58,287 nucleotides of DNA. Source: Myxococcales bacterium UBA5297 (GTDB lineage: Bacteria > Myxococcota > Myxococcia > Myxococcales > UBA5297). The position numbers and the translations under genes are program-made. This document shows, in pieces, positions 28,702 to 37,047 of the stretch (position 1 is its first letter; every line of letters starts with the position of its first letter). The DNA lies in NCBI GenBank assembly GCA_002408385.1, contig DHSB01000072.1:1-58287 (forward strand), in the 5' to 3' direction. The notes below the pieces were generated by a model that was given only the letters and a program-made list of their open reading frames with translations, was not told the DNA's origin and ran no database searches.

Positions 28702-30192
28702 CTAGAGATAACTCTTTCGTTTGGACGACGGCAGGATGCCGAGCACGTCGCGGTACTTGGCGACGGTGCGGCGGGCGATCTCGATGCCCTGGGAGCGCAA
28801 GATCTCGACGATCTTCTGGTCGCTGTAGGGGCTCTTCGGGTTCTCGCCGGCCACGATCTGCTTGATGTGGTTCTTGACCGCTTCGCTGGCGATCTCGTCG
28901 CCGCCGGTCTTGGCGATGGAGGAGTTGAAGAAGAACTTCAGCTCGTAGATGCCCTGCGGGGTGTGGACGTACTTGTTGGTGGTCACCCGCGAGACGGTCG
29001 ACTCGTGCATGCCGATGTCCTCGGCCACGTCGCGCAGAATCAGCGGCTTGAGGTGTGAAATGCCCTTGTCGAGGAAGTCGCGCTGGAACTTGACGATCGA
29101 CTCGGTGACCTTGTGGATGGTGCGCTGGCGCTGGTGGATCGACCGGATGAGCCACTGGGCGCTGCGCAGCTTCTCGATGATGAACTCCTTGGCCTTGCCG
29201 CCGGCCATCCCCGCGCGCAGCGCGTTGCGGTAGGTCGCGCTGATTCGCAGCTTCGAGAGCCCGTCGTCGTTCAGGACGGTCATGTACTTGTCGCCGACCT
29301 TGTGAACGTAGACGTCCGGGGTGATGTACTGCGGGTCCTCGCCGGCGAAGATGCGGCCGGGCTTGGGCTCGAGGTTGGAGATGATGCGCACCGCGGCGAC
29401 CACCTCCTCGAGCGGCAGGGCGAGCTCTTTGGCTATCGCCGGCAGATTGCGCGACTCGAGCTGCTTGAGGTGGCGCTTGATGATGATGCCGACCAGGCCG
29501 TCCTCGACGCCCAGGTAGCGGGCCTGGATGAGCAGGCACTCCTCCAGGTCGCGCGAAGCGACGCCGAGCGGGTCGAGCTCCTGGATGCGGCGCAACACCC
29601 GCTCGGCGCAGGTGGTGCTCGCGCCTGCCTCCTGGGCGATGCGGATGGTCGGGTCGCCCTCGAAGCCTTCGATTCGGAAGTAGCCGTCGTCGTCGATGCT
29701 GCCGAGGATGAGCGCGGCGACCCGCTGCTCCTCCTCGGAGAGGCGGATCAGGCCGACCTGCCAGGCGAGGTGATCGACCAGGGTGGTACGCCGGGTGAGC
29801 GTCGCCTCGAACGAGGGCAAATCGTCCGAATTGCTCTCCTTGCCCGAGGGAGCGGTCTGGCCCAGGGTCTGGTAGCTCTCGAGGTACTGCTCCCAGTCGA
29901 TGTCCTTGTTCTCGCCGTCGTCGCCCTTGACCTCTTCGGTCTGCTGGCTCTCGGGGGCTTCTGGCGGGGGGAGCGCCTCGGCCTCGAGCGAGGCCTCGCC
30001 GATCTCCTTCTCGTCGATGGTGGGCTCTTCGCCCTCGGAGTCCTCGAGCAGAGGGTTCTGCTCCATCTCCTCGCGCACCAGATCGACCAACTCCATGCGC
30101 GAGAGTTGCAGGAGCTTGATCGCCTGTTGCAACTGGGGAGTCATCACCAGTTGCTGCGAGAGCTTCATCTGCTGCTTGAGTTCGAGGGCCAT
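28702..30192 (-). CDS. rpoN: RNA polymerase sigma-54 factor
   Basis: A 496-aa sigma-54. Region I is Gln/Leu-rich (LKQQMKLSQQLVMTPQLQQA), the contact for enhancer-binding activators. An acidic region II spans ~50-110. The core-binding and DNA-binding domains follow, with a helix-turn-helix around AEDIGMHESTVSRVTTNKYV. The RpoN box ARRTVAKYRD is at ~473-482 and recognises the -24 element. All three parts are intact. The gene is 60 nt downstream of lptB, the classic lptB-rpoN linkage. Confidence 0.97.
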   Translation of the reverse strand: MALELKQQMKLSQQLVMTPQLQQAIKLLQLSRMELVDLVREEMEQNPLLEDSEGEEPTIDEKEIGEASLEAEALPPPEAPESQQTEEVKGDDGENKDIDWEQYLESYQTLGQTAPSGKESNSDDLPSFEATLTRRTTLVDHLAWQVGLIRLSEEEQRVAALILGSIDDDGYFRIEGFEGDPTIRIAQEAGASTTCAERVLRRIQELDPLGVASRDLEECLLIQARYLGVEDGLVGIIIKRHLKQLESRNLPAIAKELALPLEEVVAAVRIISNLEPKPGRIFAGEDPQYITPDVYVHKVGDKYMTVLNDDGLSKLRISATYRNALRAGMAGGKAKEFIIEKLRSAQWLIRSIHQRQRTIHKVTESIVKFQRDFLDKGISHLKPLILRDVAEDIGMHESTVSRVTTNKYVHTPQGIYELKFFFNSSIAKTGGDEIASEAVKNHIKQIVAGENPKSPYSDQKIVEILRSQGIEIARRTVAKYRDVLGILPSSKRKSYL

Positions 30193-30252
30193 GCTCTTGC
30201 CGCTCCTAATCCTAGCAGAACCGCCGGGCCGGCCAGCCGGGCCGGCTCGGAG

Positions 30253-31071
30253 TCACTGTGCTGGGGCCGGGGGGAGGTCGTCGAGCTTGAAACGCTCCCC
30301 AAGATAGACCGCGCGGGCGCGCGGGCTCGCCGAGATCTGCGCCGGGGTGCCCTCCTCGAGGATCTCGCCCTGGGCGATGATGTAGGCCCGATCGCAGATC
30401 TGCAGGGTGTCGCGCACGTTGTGGTCGGTGATGAGCACGCCGATCTTGCGCGCCTTGAGCGCCTCGATCTGGCGCTGGATCTCGCCGACGGCGATGGGGT
30501 CGACCCCGGCGAACGGCTCGTCGAAGAGGATGAAGGCCGGGTTGCGGATGAGCGAGCGGGCGATCTCGGCGCGCCGCCGCTCGCCCCCCGAGAGCGTCTC
30601 GCCGAAGCTCTCGGCGACGTGCGTGAGCCGAAACTCCTCGAGCAGCGCCTGGGCGCGCCGCTCGCGCTCACAGCGGTCGAGCGCGAGCGTCTCGAGGATG
30701 GCGAGGAAGTTGTCGCGCACGCTCAGCTTGCGAAAGATCGACGCTTCCTGCGGCAGGTAGCCGATGCCCGCGCGGGCCCGGCGGTGCATCGGCATTCGCG
30801 TCAGGTCGCTCTCGTCGAGCCGGATCTCGCCCGCCTCCGGGCGGATGAGCCCGACCACCATGTTGAAGCTGGTCGTCTTGCCCGCCCCGTTCGGACCGAG
30901 CAGCCCGACGACCTCGCCGCGCTCGATGCGCAGCGAGACGCCGTTGACCACCCGCCGCACGTGCCGATTCCAGGCTTGCCAGGCCGGCGCGACCCGGTAG
31001 CTCTTGGCGAGCCCTCGGGCTGTCAGCAGCCTGGGCGAAAGCTCGACCGAGGCTTGGGCGCTCGAGGTCAC
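30253..31071 (-). CDS. lptB: LPS export ABC transporter ATP-binding protein LptB
   Basis: A 272-aa ATPase powering extraction of LPS from the inner membrane with LptFG (not in the window). Walker A is GPNGAGKTT (~59-67), then [20 protein letters not shown] (the LptB-specific Q-loop stretch), the ABC signature LSGGERRR and Walker [14 protein letters not shown]. Between the A-loop Tyr and the first core strand there is an extra ~11-residue segment ([11 protein letters not shown]) relative to the E. coli protein. The start overlaps the lptA stop by 4 nt. The C-terminal tail is complete. Confidence 0.95.
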   Translation of the reverse strand: MTSSAQASVELSPRLLTARGLAKSYRVAPAWQAWNRHVRRVVNGVSLRIERGEVVGLLGPNGAGKTTSFNMVVGLIRPEAGEIRLDESDLTRMPMHRRARAGIGYLPQEASIFRKLSVRDNFLAILETLALDRCERERRAQALLEEFRLTHVAESFGETLSGGERRRAEIARSLIRNPAFILFDEPFAGVDPIAVGEIQRQIEALKARKIGVLITDHNVRDTLQICDRAYIIAQGEILEEGTPAQISASPRARAVYLGERFKLDDLPPAPAQ

Positions 31072-31649
31072 TTCGGGCGCCCTCCCGCACCGTCGCCGAG
31101 CGCCGGATTCGCCTTCGAGGTCTCGAGGATCATCTCAACGTTCTCGACGAGGACCCGGTCCTCTTCGACGAGGAAGATGACCTTGGTGCCCTTCATCGTG
31201 CTCTCGCCCTCGCGGGCGCGAGGAGAGCCGGTGACGGTGAGCACCGCGCGCTCGTTGTCGAAGACGGCCACCTCTCCCCACGCCTCGCGCTCGGGACGGT
31301 CGGGGGTGGTGGGGCGCTGGATCATGTGGGCATTGCCCTGGCAGGTCACCGCGCGCACCTGCTTGGAGTCGTCGAGCTGAGCGGTCAGCCGATCGCAAGT
31401 CACCCGCACGCCTTCTCGCTCGACGACGACCTCGCCGCTCCAGACCGCGGTCTGCGAGCCCGGGCTCACCTCGAAGGACTTCGAGGTGATGTTGACCGGC
31501 CGCAGCGGGCCGCTCGCCTTCTTGGGCTCACGCTGGATGCGCGAGGGCTTGCGCCTTTTCGCAGCCGGGGCTGTCGAGGCCTCGGCGCTCGGAGCGCGCA
31601 GGGCGGGCAGCGCGAGCGAGAGCACGGCGATGGCGAAGAGCGCTTTCAT
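31068..31649 (-). CDS. lptA: Periplasmic LPS transport protein LptA
   Basis: A 193-aa OstA/LptA-fold protein that forms the periplasmic bridge for LPS. Signal peptide at residues 1-25, then a basic linker ([18 protein letters not shown]), then the beta-jellyroll: [40 protein letters not shown] and [12 protein letters not shown]. Its overlaps with lptC and lptB (4 nt each, ATGA type) show a tightly coupled operon. Confidence 0.9.
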   Translation of the reverse strand: MKALFAIAVLSLALPALRAPSAEASTAPAAKRRKPSRIQREPKKASGPLRPVNITSKSFEVSPGSQTAVWSGEVVVEREGVRVTCDRLTAQLDDSKQVRAVTCQGNAHMIQRPTTPDRPEREAWGEVAVFDNERAVLTVTGSPRAREGESTMKGTKVIFLVEEDRVLVENVEMILETSKANPALGDGAGGRPK

Positions 31650-32179
31650 GGCATCCCTCTCATGTCGTCGAGCGTACTGGTGACCGGACCGTGAAAGACG
31701 AGCGTGCGCGAGCCGCTCAGCTCGAGCGCGAACCCTCCCGAGGCTTGGGAACGGAAGCTCGCGCCGGTGACTTCCACGGGATCGCTGCCGGTCGCCTGCC
31801 GGGTGTTCCCGTCGATGTGGCTCTTGGTCGTTTGTACGGCCGTGCCTTGGGCATCGACGAGCAAGACCCCGTTCTCGGCGTCGACCTGCTTGGTGCGGAT
31901 GTTCCCGCTGGCCGTGCCGGCCTCGAGGATCATGTCGTCCTCGGTCGGGCGCAGGAAGCGGAGCTTGACCCGGTTGGCGCCGAGGTCTCCGGTGTCACTG
32001 CGGAAGCTGGCCGAGCGCGCGTGCCCGACGCTCGTCAGCTCGCTGCCGCGGAAGAACTTGAACCCGACCCCCTGGAGCACCATCTCAGGGGGCGCCTTGC
32101 CGGTGTCGGCCGGCGCCCGAGCCGTGCACCCGCCGACCGCGAGCATTAGCCCCACTGCTGTCCAAGTTCTCGATTTCAT
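31646..32179 (-). CDS. lptC: LptC-like LPS export lipoprotein
   Basis: About 177 aa. E. coli LptC has an N-terminal membrane anchor; here the N-terminus looks like a lipoprotein signal (TAVGLMLAVGGC, lipobox ending at Cys17). The body has the LptC pattern: PEMVLQGVGFKFFRGSEL, ASFRSDTGDLGANRVKLRFL, then ENGVLLVDAQGTAVQTTKSH with repeated beta-strands. The identification leans on position directly before lptA-lptB. ATG 32179 was chosen because it gives the cleanest signal; in-frame starts at 32197 and 32212 exist. A sigma-54-like site sits just upstream. Confidence 0.8.
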   Translation of the reverse strand: MKSRTWTAVGLMLAVGGCTARAPADTGKAPPEMVLQGVGFKFFRGSELTSVGHARSASFRSDTGDLGANRVKLRFLRPTEDDMILEAGTASGNIRTKQVDAENGVLLVDAQGTAVQTTKSHIDGNTRQATGSDPVEVTGASFRSQASGGFALELSGSRTLVFHGPVTSTLDDMRGMP

Positions 32180-32195
32180 GGCCAATATTGTCCGC

Positions 32196-32211
32196 ATCAA
32201 AACTCGTGCCA
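32196..32211 (-). promoter_or_regulatory. Sigma-54-like promoter upstream of lptC-lptA-lptB-rpoN
   Basis: On the minus strand TGGCACG (32205-32211), four bases, then TTGAT (32196-32200). The -24 element is perfect; the -12 has TTGA where TTGC is expected. The predicted start would be within ~10 nt of the lptC ATG, so a nearly leaderless transcript. The same bases also contain TTGGCA, which could be a sigma-70 -35. Confidence 0.4.
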
Positions 32212-32477
32212 AAGGCTAACAGAACCAGCCGCCGTCGTAAAGTCGCGACCTGGACGTTCGACGGCAGCGCCGAGCGGCGCTTCACGCAGGGCGCGTCTCG
32301 CAAGGCGGCTCGCCGCGGCCGCGCATCGGGGCTTCGGCCAGGCCGGCGTCCGTCGGAGAGGCCGGAGAGCCGGCACCCCAGACTCGGCCCCCGGGGGTCG
32401 GGAGAACGGCCTGGCTGAAGCTCCTGCAGACCCGGCGCGGACGCCGGCGGCGCGGCGATCTGCGAGCCTCAGCGGCT

Positions 32478-33098
32478 TCAGCGGCGCGGCCCCTCGAGGC
32501 GCTTCGAGGCGGCGTTTCGCGCCTCGGGCCGCTCGGCCGGCAGCGGAGAGAAGCCCCGGGTCTTCATGAGCTGCAGCACCTGGCTCCATCGGCCCTGAGC
32601 TTTGAGGAGCAGCTCGACTATCTCCCGTACCGCCCCGTGGCCGCCCGGCGCCCGAGCGACGTAGTGGACCGCGCGCCGAACCTCGTTACAGGCATCGGCC
32701 GGGCAGGCGCTCAGGCCGGCGAGCGCGAGAGGGCCGAGATCGTTGAGATCGTCGCCGACGTAGGCGGTCTGCTCCGGGGCGAGCCCGGTCTCGGCGAGCA
32801 GCTCCTCGAACCCGGAGAGCTTGTCCTTCCTGCCCTGAAACACCGGGGAGATGCCGAGCTCCTCGCCGCGGACCTGCACGATCTGCGAGCGGCGCGCGGT
32901 GAGGACGGCCGACCGCAAGCCGACCCGCCGCGCGAGCGTGAGCCCGTGGCCGTCGCGCGCGTTGAAGCGCTTCATCACCTCGCCCTCGGCGCCGTAGTAC
33001 AGGCCACCGTCGGTGAGCACCCCGTCGACGTCGAGCACCAGCAGCTCGACCTTTCGAGCGCGGGCGAGCACCTCTCTTCTCGAAAGCTTCACGTTCAC
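32478..33098 (-). CDS. kdsC: 3-deoxy-D-manno-octulosonate 8-phosphate phosphatase
   Basis: A 206-aa HAD-family phosphatase making Kdo for LPS. Asp23-x-Asp25 in LLVLDVDGVLTDGGLYY holds the nucleophile. Other signatures are RDGHGLTLARRVGL, VLTARRSQIVQVRGEELG, and AYVGDDLNDLGPLALAGLS. The C-terminus extends ~25 residues past the family norm. It starts at a GTG one base after the kdsA stop codon, so translation is coupled. Confidence 0.93.
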   Translation of the reverse strand: MNVKLSRREVLARARKVELLVLDVDGVLTDGGLYYGAEGEVMKRFNARDGHGLTLARRVGLRSAVLTARRSQIVQVRGEELGISPVFQGRKDKLSGFEELLAETGLAPEQTAYVGDDLNDLGPLALAGLSACPADACNEVRRAVHYVARAPGGHGAVREIVELLLKAQGRWSQVLQLMKTRGFSPLPAERPEARNAASKRLEGPRR

Positions 33099-33099
33099 C

Positions 33100-33921
33100 T
33101 CACCCCGCGCCCAAGGCGCGCCTTATCGCCGTCACCTCGCCGAGCAGCAGGTCGAGCTCGGCGAAGTCGAGCGAATTGGGACCGTCGCACAGCGCCTTCG
33201 ACGGGTCCTCGTGCACCTCGAGAAACAGCGCGTCGACGCCCGCGGCCACCGCCGCCCGGGCGAGCGGCCGCACGAACTCGCGCTGCCCGCCGGTCGTGCC
33301 CTCGGCCGCGCTCGGGAGCTGCACGCTGTGCGTCGCGTCGAAACAGACCGGCACGCCGAGCCCGCGCATGATGGCGAGCGAGCGCATGTCGACGACGAGG
33401 TTGTTGTAGCCGAAGCAGGCTCCGCGCTCGGTCAGCAGCACGCTCGGGTTGCCGCTCTCGCGCAGCTTGCCCAGCGCGTGGCGCATGTCGCGCGGGGCCA
33501 CGAACTGGCCCTTCTTCACGTTGACCGCCCGCCCGGTCCTCGCGCAGGCGACCAGCAGGTCGGTCTGCCGGCAAAGGAAGGCCGGCACCTGCAGCACGTC
33601 GGCCACCTCGGCCACCCGCGCCGCCTGCGCCGGCTCGTGGACGTCGGTGAGCACCGGGAGCCCCGTCTCGCTCTTGACCTTGGCGAGCACCCTCAAGCCC
33701 TCTTCGAGCCCCGGACCGCGAAAGCTCGAAAGCGAGGTGCGGTTGGCCTTGTCGAAGCTGCACTTGAAGACGAGCCGCAGGCCGTGCCGGTCCGCCAATT
33801 CCTTCACCGCGCGGGCCGCGCGCAGGGTGAGCTCTTCGCTCTCGATGACATCCGGGCCGCACAGCAGCAGCAGCGGCTGGCCGTCGCCGACTTCGTAGGG
33901 ACCGATTCGGGTGGTGAGCAT
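33100..33921 (-). CDS. kdsA: 3-deoxy-8-phosphooctulonate synthase
   Basis: A 273-aa enzyme that condenses PEP with arabinose 5-phosphate to Kdo 8-phosphate. It has LLLLCGPDVIESEELTLRAA, VFKCSFDKANRTSLSSFRGP, PVLTDVHEPAQAA, FLCRQTDLLVACA, and FDATHSVQLPSAAEGTTGGQ. The metal-type Cys position is occupied (LLCGPDVI... has Cys21), consistent with a metal-dependent class II enzyme. It forms a two-gene unit with kdsC. Confidence 0.95.
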   Translation of the reverse strand: MLTTRIGPYEVGDGQPLLLLCGPDVIESEELTLRAARAVKELADRHGLRLVFKCSFDKANRTSLSSFRGPGLEEGLRVLAKVKSETGLPVLTDVHEPAQAARVAEVADVLQVPAFLCRQTDLLVACARTGRAVNVKKGQFVAPRDMRHALGKLRESGNPSVLLTERGACFGYNNLVVDMRSLAIMRGLGVPVCFDATHSVQLPSAAEGTTGGQREFVRPLARAAVAAGVDALFLEVHEDPSKALCDGPNSLDFAELDLLLGEVTAIRRALGAG

Positions 33922-34026
33922 GCGGCGCAGACTAGCCCAGCCCGCGCCCGCTGCGGTGGGTCAACGCCGTCTCTGCGCGCGGACGTGCTAGGGTGGCGCC
34001 ACTTTTCGTGGGGACGAGGCATCGGC

Positions 34027-34521
34027 ATGGTTTTCGGTTGGCTTTTCGGCGAGAAGAAGAGGCAGGAAACGAGCACATCCGACGCGAGAGCGCTCCAGGC
34101 GCAGGCAGACGAGGCGACCAACGCCCACGACGTGGCGCGCGGCGAGTCGTTGTGCCGTGAGTTGGTGCGCTTGGCGCCCGACAACGCCGATGCCTGGAAC
34201 ATGCTCGGCGTCAACCTCATCCGCCGCGACGCCGCCGATCCGCAGACCCGCGCCGAGGCGGTCGTCACCTGGATGCGCGCGCTCGCGCTGCGCCCGGGCG
34301 ACTCGCGCGCTGCCGATCACCTCCAGGCCGAGCTGCAGTTTCCCGACGAGCTCATCCCCAGCCTCATCGACAGTCTCGAGAAGCCGGCGCCCTCGGGCGA
34401 CGACGCGGCCGCGGTGCTCGCGCAGCTAGGTGCCAAGGCCAAGCCGGCTCTCTCCGAGGCCGCCGCGCGACAGGGGCGGGTCGCCGAGCGCGCCCGTTCG
34501 CTGCTCGAGACGCTGGGCTGA
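34027..34521 (+). CDS. Small TPR/helical-repeat protein of unknown function
   Basis: A 164-aa protein. It begins MVFGWLFGEKKRQET, a short hydrophobic start followed by a basic patch. TPR-like helices follow (AHDVARGESLCRELVRLAPDN, DAWNMLGVNLIRRDA, AVVTWMRALALRPGDSRAAD). A second part looks like a single HEAT-type pair (LIPSLIDSLEKPA, AAVLAQLGAKAKPALSEA). It probably mediates protein contacts. The gene is divergent from kdsA; repeats separate it from the ArsA pair. Confidence 0.6.
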   Translation: MVFGWLFGEKKRQETSTSDARALQAQADEATNAHDVARGESLCRELVRLAPDNADAWNMLGVNLIRRDAADPQTRAEAVVTWMRALALRPGDSRAADHLQAELQFPDELIPSLIDSLEKPAPSGDDAAAVLAQLGAKAKPALSEAAARQGRVAERARSLLETLG

Positions 34522-34552
34522 CGCCCGGAACCCGAGCGATCGGTCGCAGGTT

Positions 34553-34591
34553 GGTAGGGCGCATAGCAATGCGCCCTTCCCGGAATCGAGC
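34553..34591. repeat. Dispersed repeat family 2, copy 1
   Basis: GGTAGGGCGCATAGCAATGC then GCCCTTCCCGGAATCGAGC. It contains a perfect 8-bp hairpin GGGCGCAT/ATGCGCCC with a four-base loop. The second copy is at 55336-55375. Confidence 0.7.
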
Positions 34592-34641
34592 TGAGGCGCG
34601 GGCGATTCGAGGGGGCCCGCCGCGACACCAAAGCCCCGGAG

Positions 34642-34661
34642 CGCCAGCCTTCGTGCTGGCG
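34642..34661. repeat. Dispersed hairpin family 3, copy 2
   Basis: CGCCAG-CCTTCGTG-CTGGCG within the context CCCCGGAG. Copy 1 is at 3799-3818 (CGCCGG-CCTTCGCA-CCGGCG). The stem change G to A is matched by C to T on the other arm. Confidence 0.7.
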
Positions 34662-34717
34662 GCCGTCTCTCCGCAAATCGTGCTGCCGCACAACGAATCT
34701 CAAGGTTGGTAGTTCGG

Positions 34718-34788
34718 GAGGCTGCAGCCGAGCCTCTCGACTTCGCCTGTCCCGAGCCTGCCAAGGGGCTCGAGGTGAGCGGGGGCGG
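34718..34788. repeat. Dispersed repeat family 1, copy C (expanded)
   Basis: GAGCCTCTCGACTTCG, a 26-base insert (CCTGTCCCGAGCCTGCCAAG and following), then CTCGAGGTGAGCGG. The outer parts match copies A and B; the hairpin loop is longer. Confidence 0.6.
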
Positions 34789-34898
34789 ACTGCTTCCAGT
34801 CGCACGCCTGGCGCGACAACGGCCTGCTGTTTCGCCTGCCTGCGGCTAAGATTCGCGGCGTGTTCCTTTGTTACGAGTAAGGAGAGGCGGAGAGCCAG

Positions 34899-35831
34899 GT
34901 GGAGCTGTTTTCGCGGCGCGTGCTGTTGGTCACGGGAAAAGGTGGGGTCGGCAAGACGACCCTCACCGCGGCCCTCGCGCGCCTGCTCGCCTACAGCGGC
35001 AAGCGCGTGCTCGTCGCCGAGGTGGCCTCCGAGGTGGGCGAGCCCTCTGCGCTGGCCGAAGCGCTCGGCGCCCCGGGCTCGAGCGAGCAGCCCATCGAGC
35101 TCGAGCGGCGCATCCGCGCCGTCCGGATGACTCCGTCGGCGGGGCACCGTGGCTTTCTCCACGACACGCTGCGCGTGCGGCTGCTCGCCGAGGCCGCGAT
35201 GCGCTCGCACGCCATCCGCCGCTTCCTCACCGCGGCGCCGGCCTTCTCTGAGATGGGCGTGCTCTATCGCCTGCTCGAGCTGCTGCGTCAGAAGCGCCCC
35301 GACGGCAGCCCGGAGTTCGAGGCCATCGTCGTCGATACCCCCGCCACGGGCCACGCGCTGGCCATCGCCGAGCTTCCCGAGGTGCTGCTCAAGATCATCC
35401 CCGGCGGGCCCATCGGCTCGGCGGTGCGCGAAGGGCTGTCGCTGATGACCGACGCCTGCCACACCGGGGCCATCGTCGTCACCCTGCCCGAGACCTTGCC
35501 CGTCACCGAGGCCATCGAGCTCATCTCCGGCTTGAAGAGGCGCAAGGTTCCGCTCACCGCCCTCGTGGTCAACCGCATGCCGCAGGACCCCTTCACCGAG
35601 GTCGAGCGCGGCCATGCCGAGCGCATCAACGCGGCCGAGGGTCCGCTGTTCGGCGCGCGGGCGATGCAGCGGCTCGAGCGGGCACGGGCCGCCTACGCGC
35701 GGTTGCAGGCCGAGGTCGGCCTCCCGGTGGGCATCGTCCCCGACCTGGCCGCGACGGGCCCGGAGTTGACCGAGACCATCGCCCTGACTTGGCGCGGCCT
35801 CGAGGCTCGCCACGAGGCGGCCAATGAGTGA
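34899..35831 (+). CDS. ArsA/Get3-type ATPase, first of a tandem pair
   Basis: A 310-aa soluble P-loop ATPase of the ArsA/Get3 (SIMIBI) group. The deviant Walker A is GKGGVGKT (~13-20). The switch motif VVDTPATGHALAI and ALVVNRMPQDPF, the A-loop-like part, are present. No ArsA Cys metal site or Get3 CxxC was seen. GTG 34899 is the start, with GGAG ~10-15 nt upstream. It overlaps the next gene by 8 nt. Pairs of such genes are common in Actinobacteria and Myxococcota; they likely act as a heterodimer, with an unknown client, perhaps tail-anchored or membrane proteins. Confidence 0.85.
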   Translation: MELFSRRVLLVTGKGGVGKTTLTAALARLLAYSGKRVLVAEVASEVGEPSALAEALGAPGSSEQPIELERRIRAVRMTPSAGHRGFLHDTLRVRLLAEAAMRSHAIRRFLTAAPAFSEMGVLYRLLELLRQKRPDGSPEFEAIVVDTPATGHALAIAELPEVLLKIIPGGPIGSAVREGLSLMTDACHTGAIVVTLPETLPVTEAIELISGLKRRKVPLTALVVNRMPQDPFTEVERGHAERINAAEGPLFGARAMQRLERARAAYARLQAEVGLPVGIVPDLAATGPELTETIALTWRGLEARHEAANE

Positions 35832-36975
35832 TGCTCTGCCCGTGTCGTCGGAGCGCCTCGCCTCGTTGGTCCGCGAGAAGAAGATCCTCGTCTGTTGCGG
35901 CGCGGGCGGGGTCGGCAAGACCACGACCGCGGCCGCGCTCGGCCTGGCCGCGGCACGCGCCGGCCGGCGGGTCCTCGTGCTCACCATCGATCCGGCCCGT
36001 CGGCTCGCCGAGGCGATGGGGATCCCCGAGGCCGCGACGCACCCCTCGCCGGTCCCGCGCGACAGGCTCGAGGAGGCGGGCGTCGCCCCCGGCGGCGCGC
36101 TCGACGCCTGGATGCTCAACCCGGCGGTCGTCTTCGAGAACATGGTGCGCCGCCTGGCCCCCGACGAAGAGCGCGCCCGCGCCATCCTCGACAACCGGAT
36201 CTACCAGCAGATCTCGCAGATGGTCGCCGGGATGCAGGAGTACACGGCCGCCGAGGCGGTCTACGACCTCTCGAGCGAGGGCGGCTACGACCTCGTCGTG
36301 CTCGACACCCCGCCCTCGCGCAACGCGCTCGAGTTCCTCGAGGCGCCCGGCCGGCTGACGCGCTTTCTCGACGAGCGCATCGTCAGCTTCTTCCTGCCCG
36401 ACGGGGCGCGGCGCACCGGGCGCTTCTGGCGCAGGGCGACCGAGCTCATCAACACCGTCTTCGCGCGGGTCTTCGGCCAGGGCTTCTACGACGAGCTGCT
36501 GCAGTTCATGGCCGCCTTCTCCGGGATGTTCGCGGCGATGCGCCTGCACGCCGACGGCGTCAAGGCCGTGCTCGGCTCGGAGGTGGCCGCCTTCCTCGTC
36601 GTGACCAGCCCCGAGCAGGCCGCGCTCTCCGAGGCGGTCTACATGCGCGACCGCATCCTGGAGATGGACCTGCCGTTCTCCGGGTACGTGCTCAACCGCA
36701 GCTACGCCTGCACCGACGGCCTGCGCGACCCCCAAGCGGTCGCGCTGCCTCCCGATGCGCCCGAGAGCGCGCGCAGCGCCCTCGAGAAGCTCATCCGGCT
36801 GGCGCGCGACGAACACGCGCGCGTCGAGCGCGACCGAGGGCTGCTCGAGCGGCTGGCCAAGCTCGCCCCGAGCGGCGCGGTCGCCGTGGCCGCGCCTCAC
36901 CTCGGCGAGTCGGTAGAGGACCTCGAGGGCCTGGTGCAGCTCGCCAACGGCCTGACCCAAGGCGCCCGCGGTTGA
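35824..36975 (+). CDS. ArsA/Get3-type ATPase, second of a tandem pair
   Basis: A 383-aa paralogue of the preceding protein, with Walker A GAGGVGKT (~26-33), LTIDPARRLAEAMG (signature), the switch motif VLDTPPSRNALEFLEAPGRL, and SYVLN-like FSGYVLNRSYA. It is longer because of an insertion around residues 60-120, with EAGVAPGGALDAWMLNPAVV and an Arg/Glu-rich helix. A hydrophobic helical stretch (FMAAFSGMFAAMRLHADGV) could be a client-binding site. The 8-nt overlap with the first gene implies equal expression and probably a heterodimer. Confidence 0.85.
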   Translation: MSDALPVSSERLASLVREKKILVCCGAGGVGKTTTAAALGLAAARAGRRVLVLTIDPARRLAEAMGIPEAATHPSPVPRDRLEEAGVAPGGALDAWMLNPAVVFENMVRRLAPDEERARAILDNRIYQQISQMVAGMQEYTAAEAVYDLSSEGGYDLVVLDTPPSRNALEFLEAPGRLTRFLDERIVSFFLPDGARRTGRFWRRATELINTVFARVFGQGFYDELLQFMAAFSGMFAAMRLHADGVKAVLGSEVAAFLVVTSPEQAALSEAVYMRDRILEMDLPFSGYVLNRSYACTDGLRDPQAVALPPDAPESARSALEKLIRLARDEHARVERDRGLLERLAKLAPSGAVAVAAPHLGESVEDLEGLVQLANGLTQGARG

Positions 36976-37047
36976 AGCTCGGGTTTGGCTCGAAGACCAG
37001 GCTCCCGCTTCGACAGACGGCTCGAGCTCTCGGCTCCCGACTGTCGC

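Larger units (their letters stand above)
34522..34898. other. 377-bp spacer packed with three dispersed repeat families
   Basis: No gene seen. It holds one copy of each of three hairpin repeat families (34553-34591, 34642-34661, 34718-34788), then a short stretch with the ribosome site (AAGGAGAGG near 34880) of the next gene. Confidence 0.65.
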
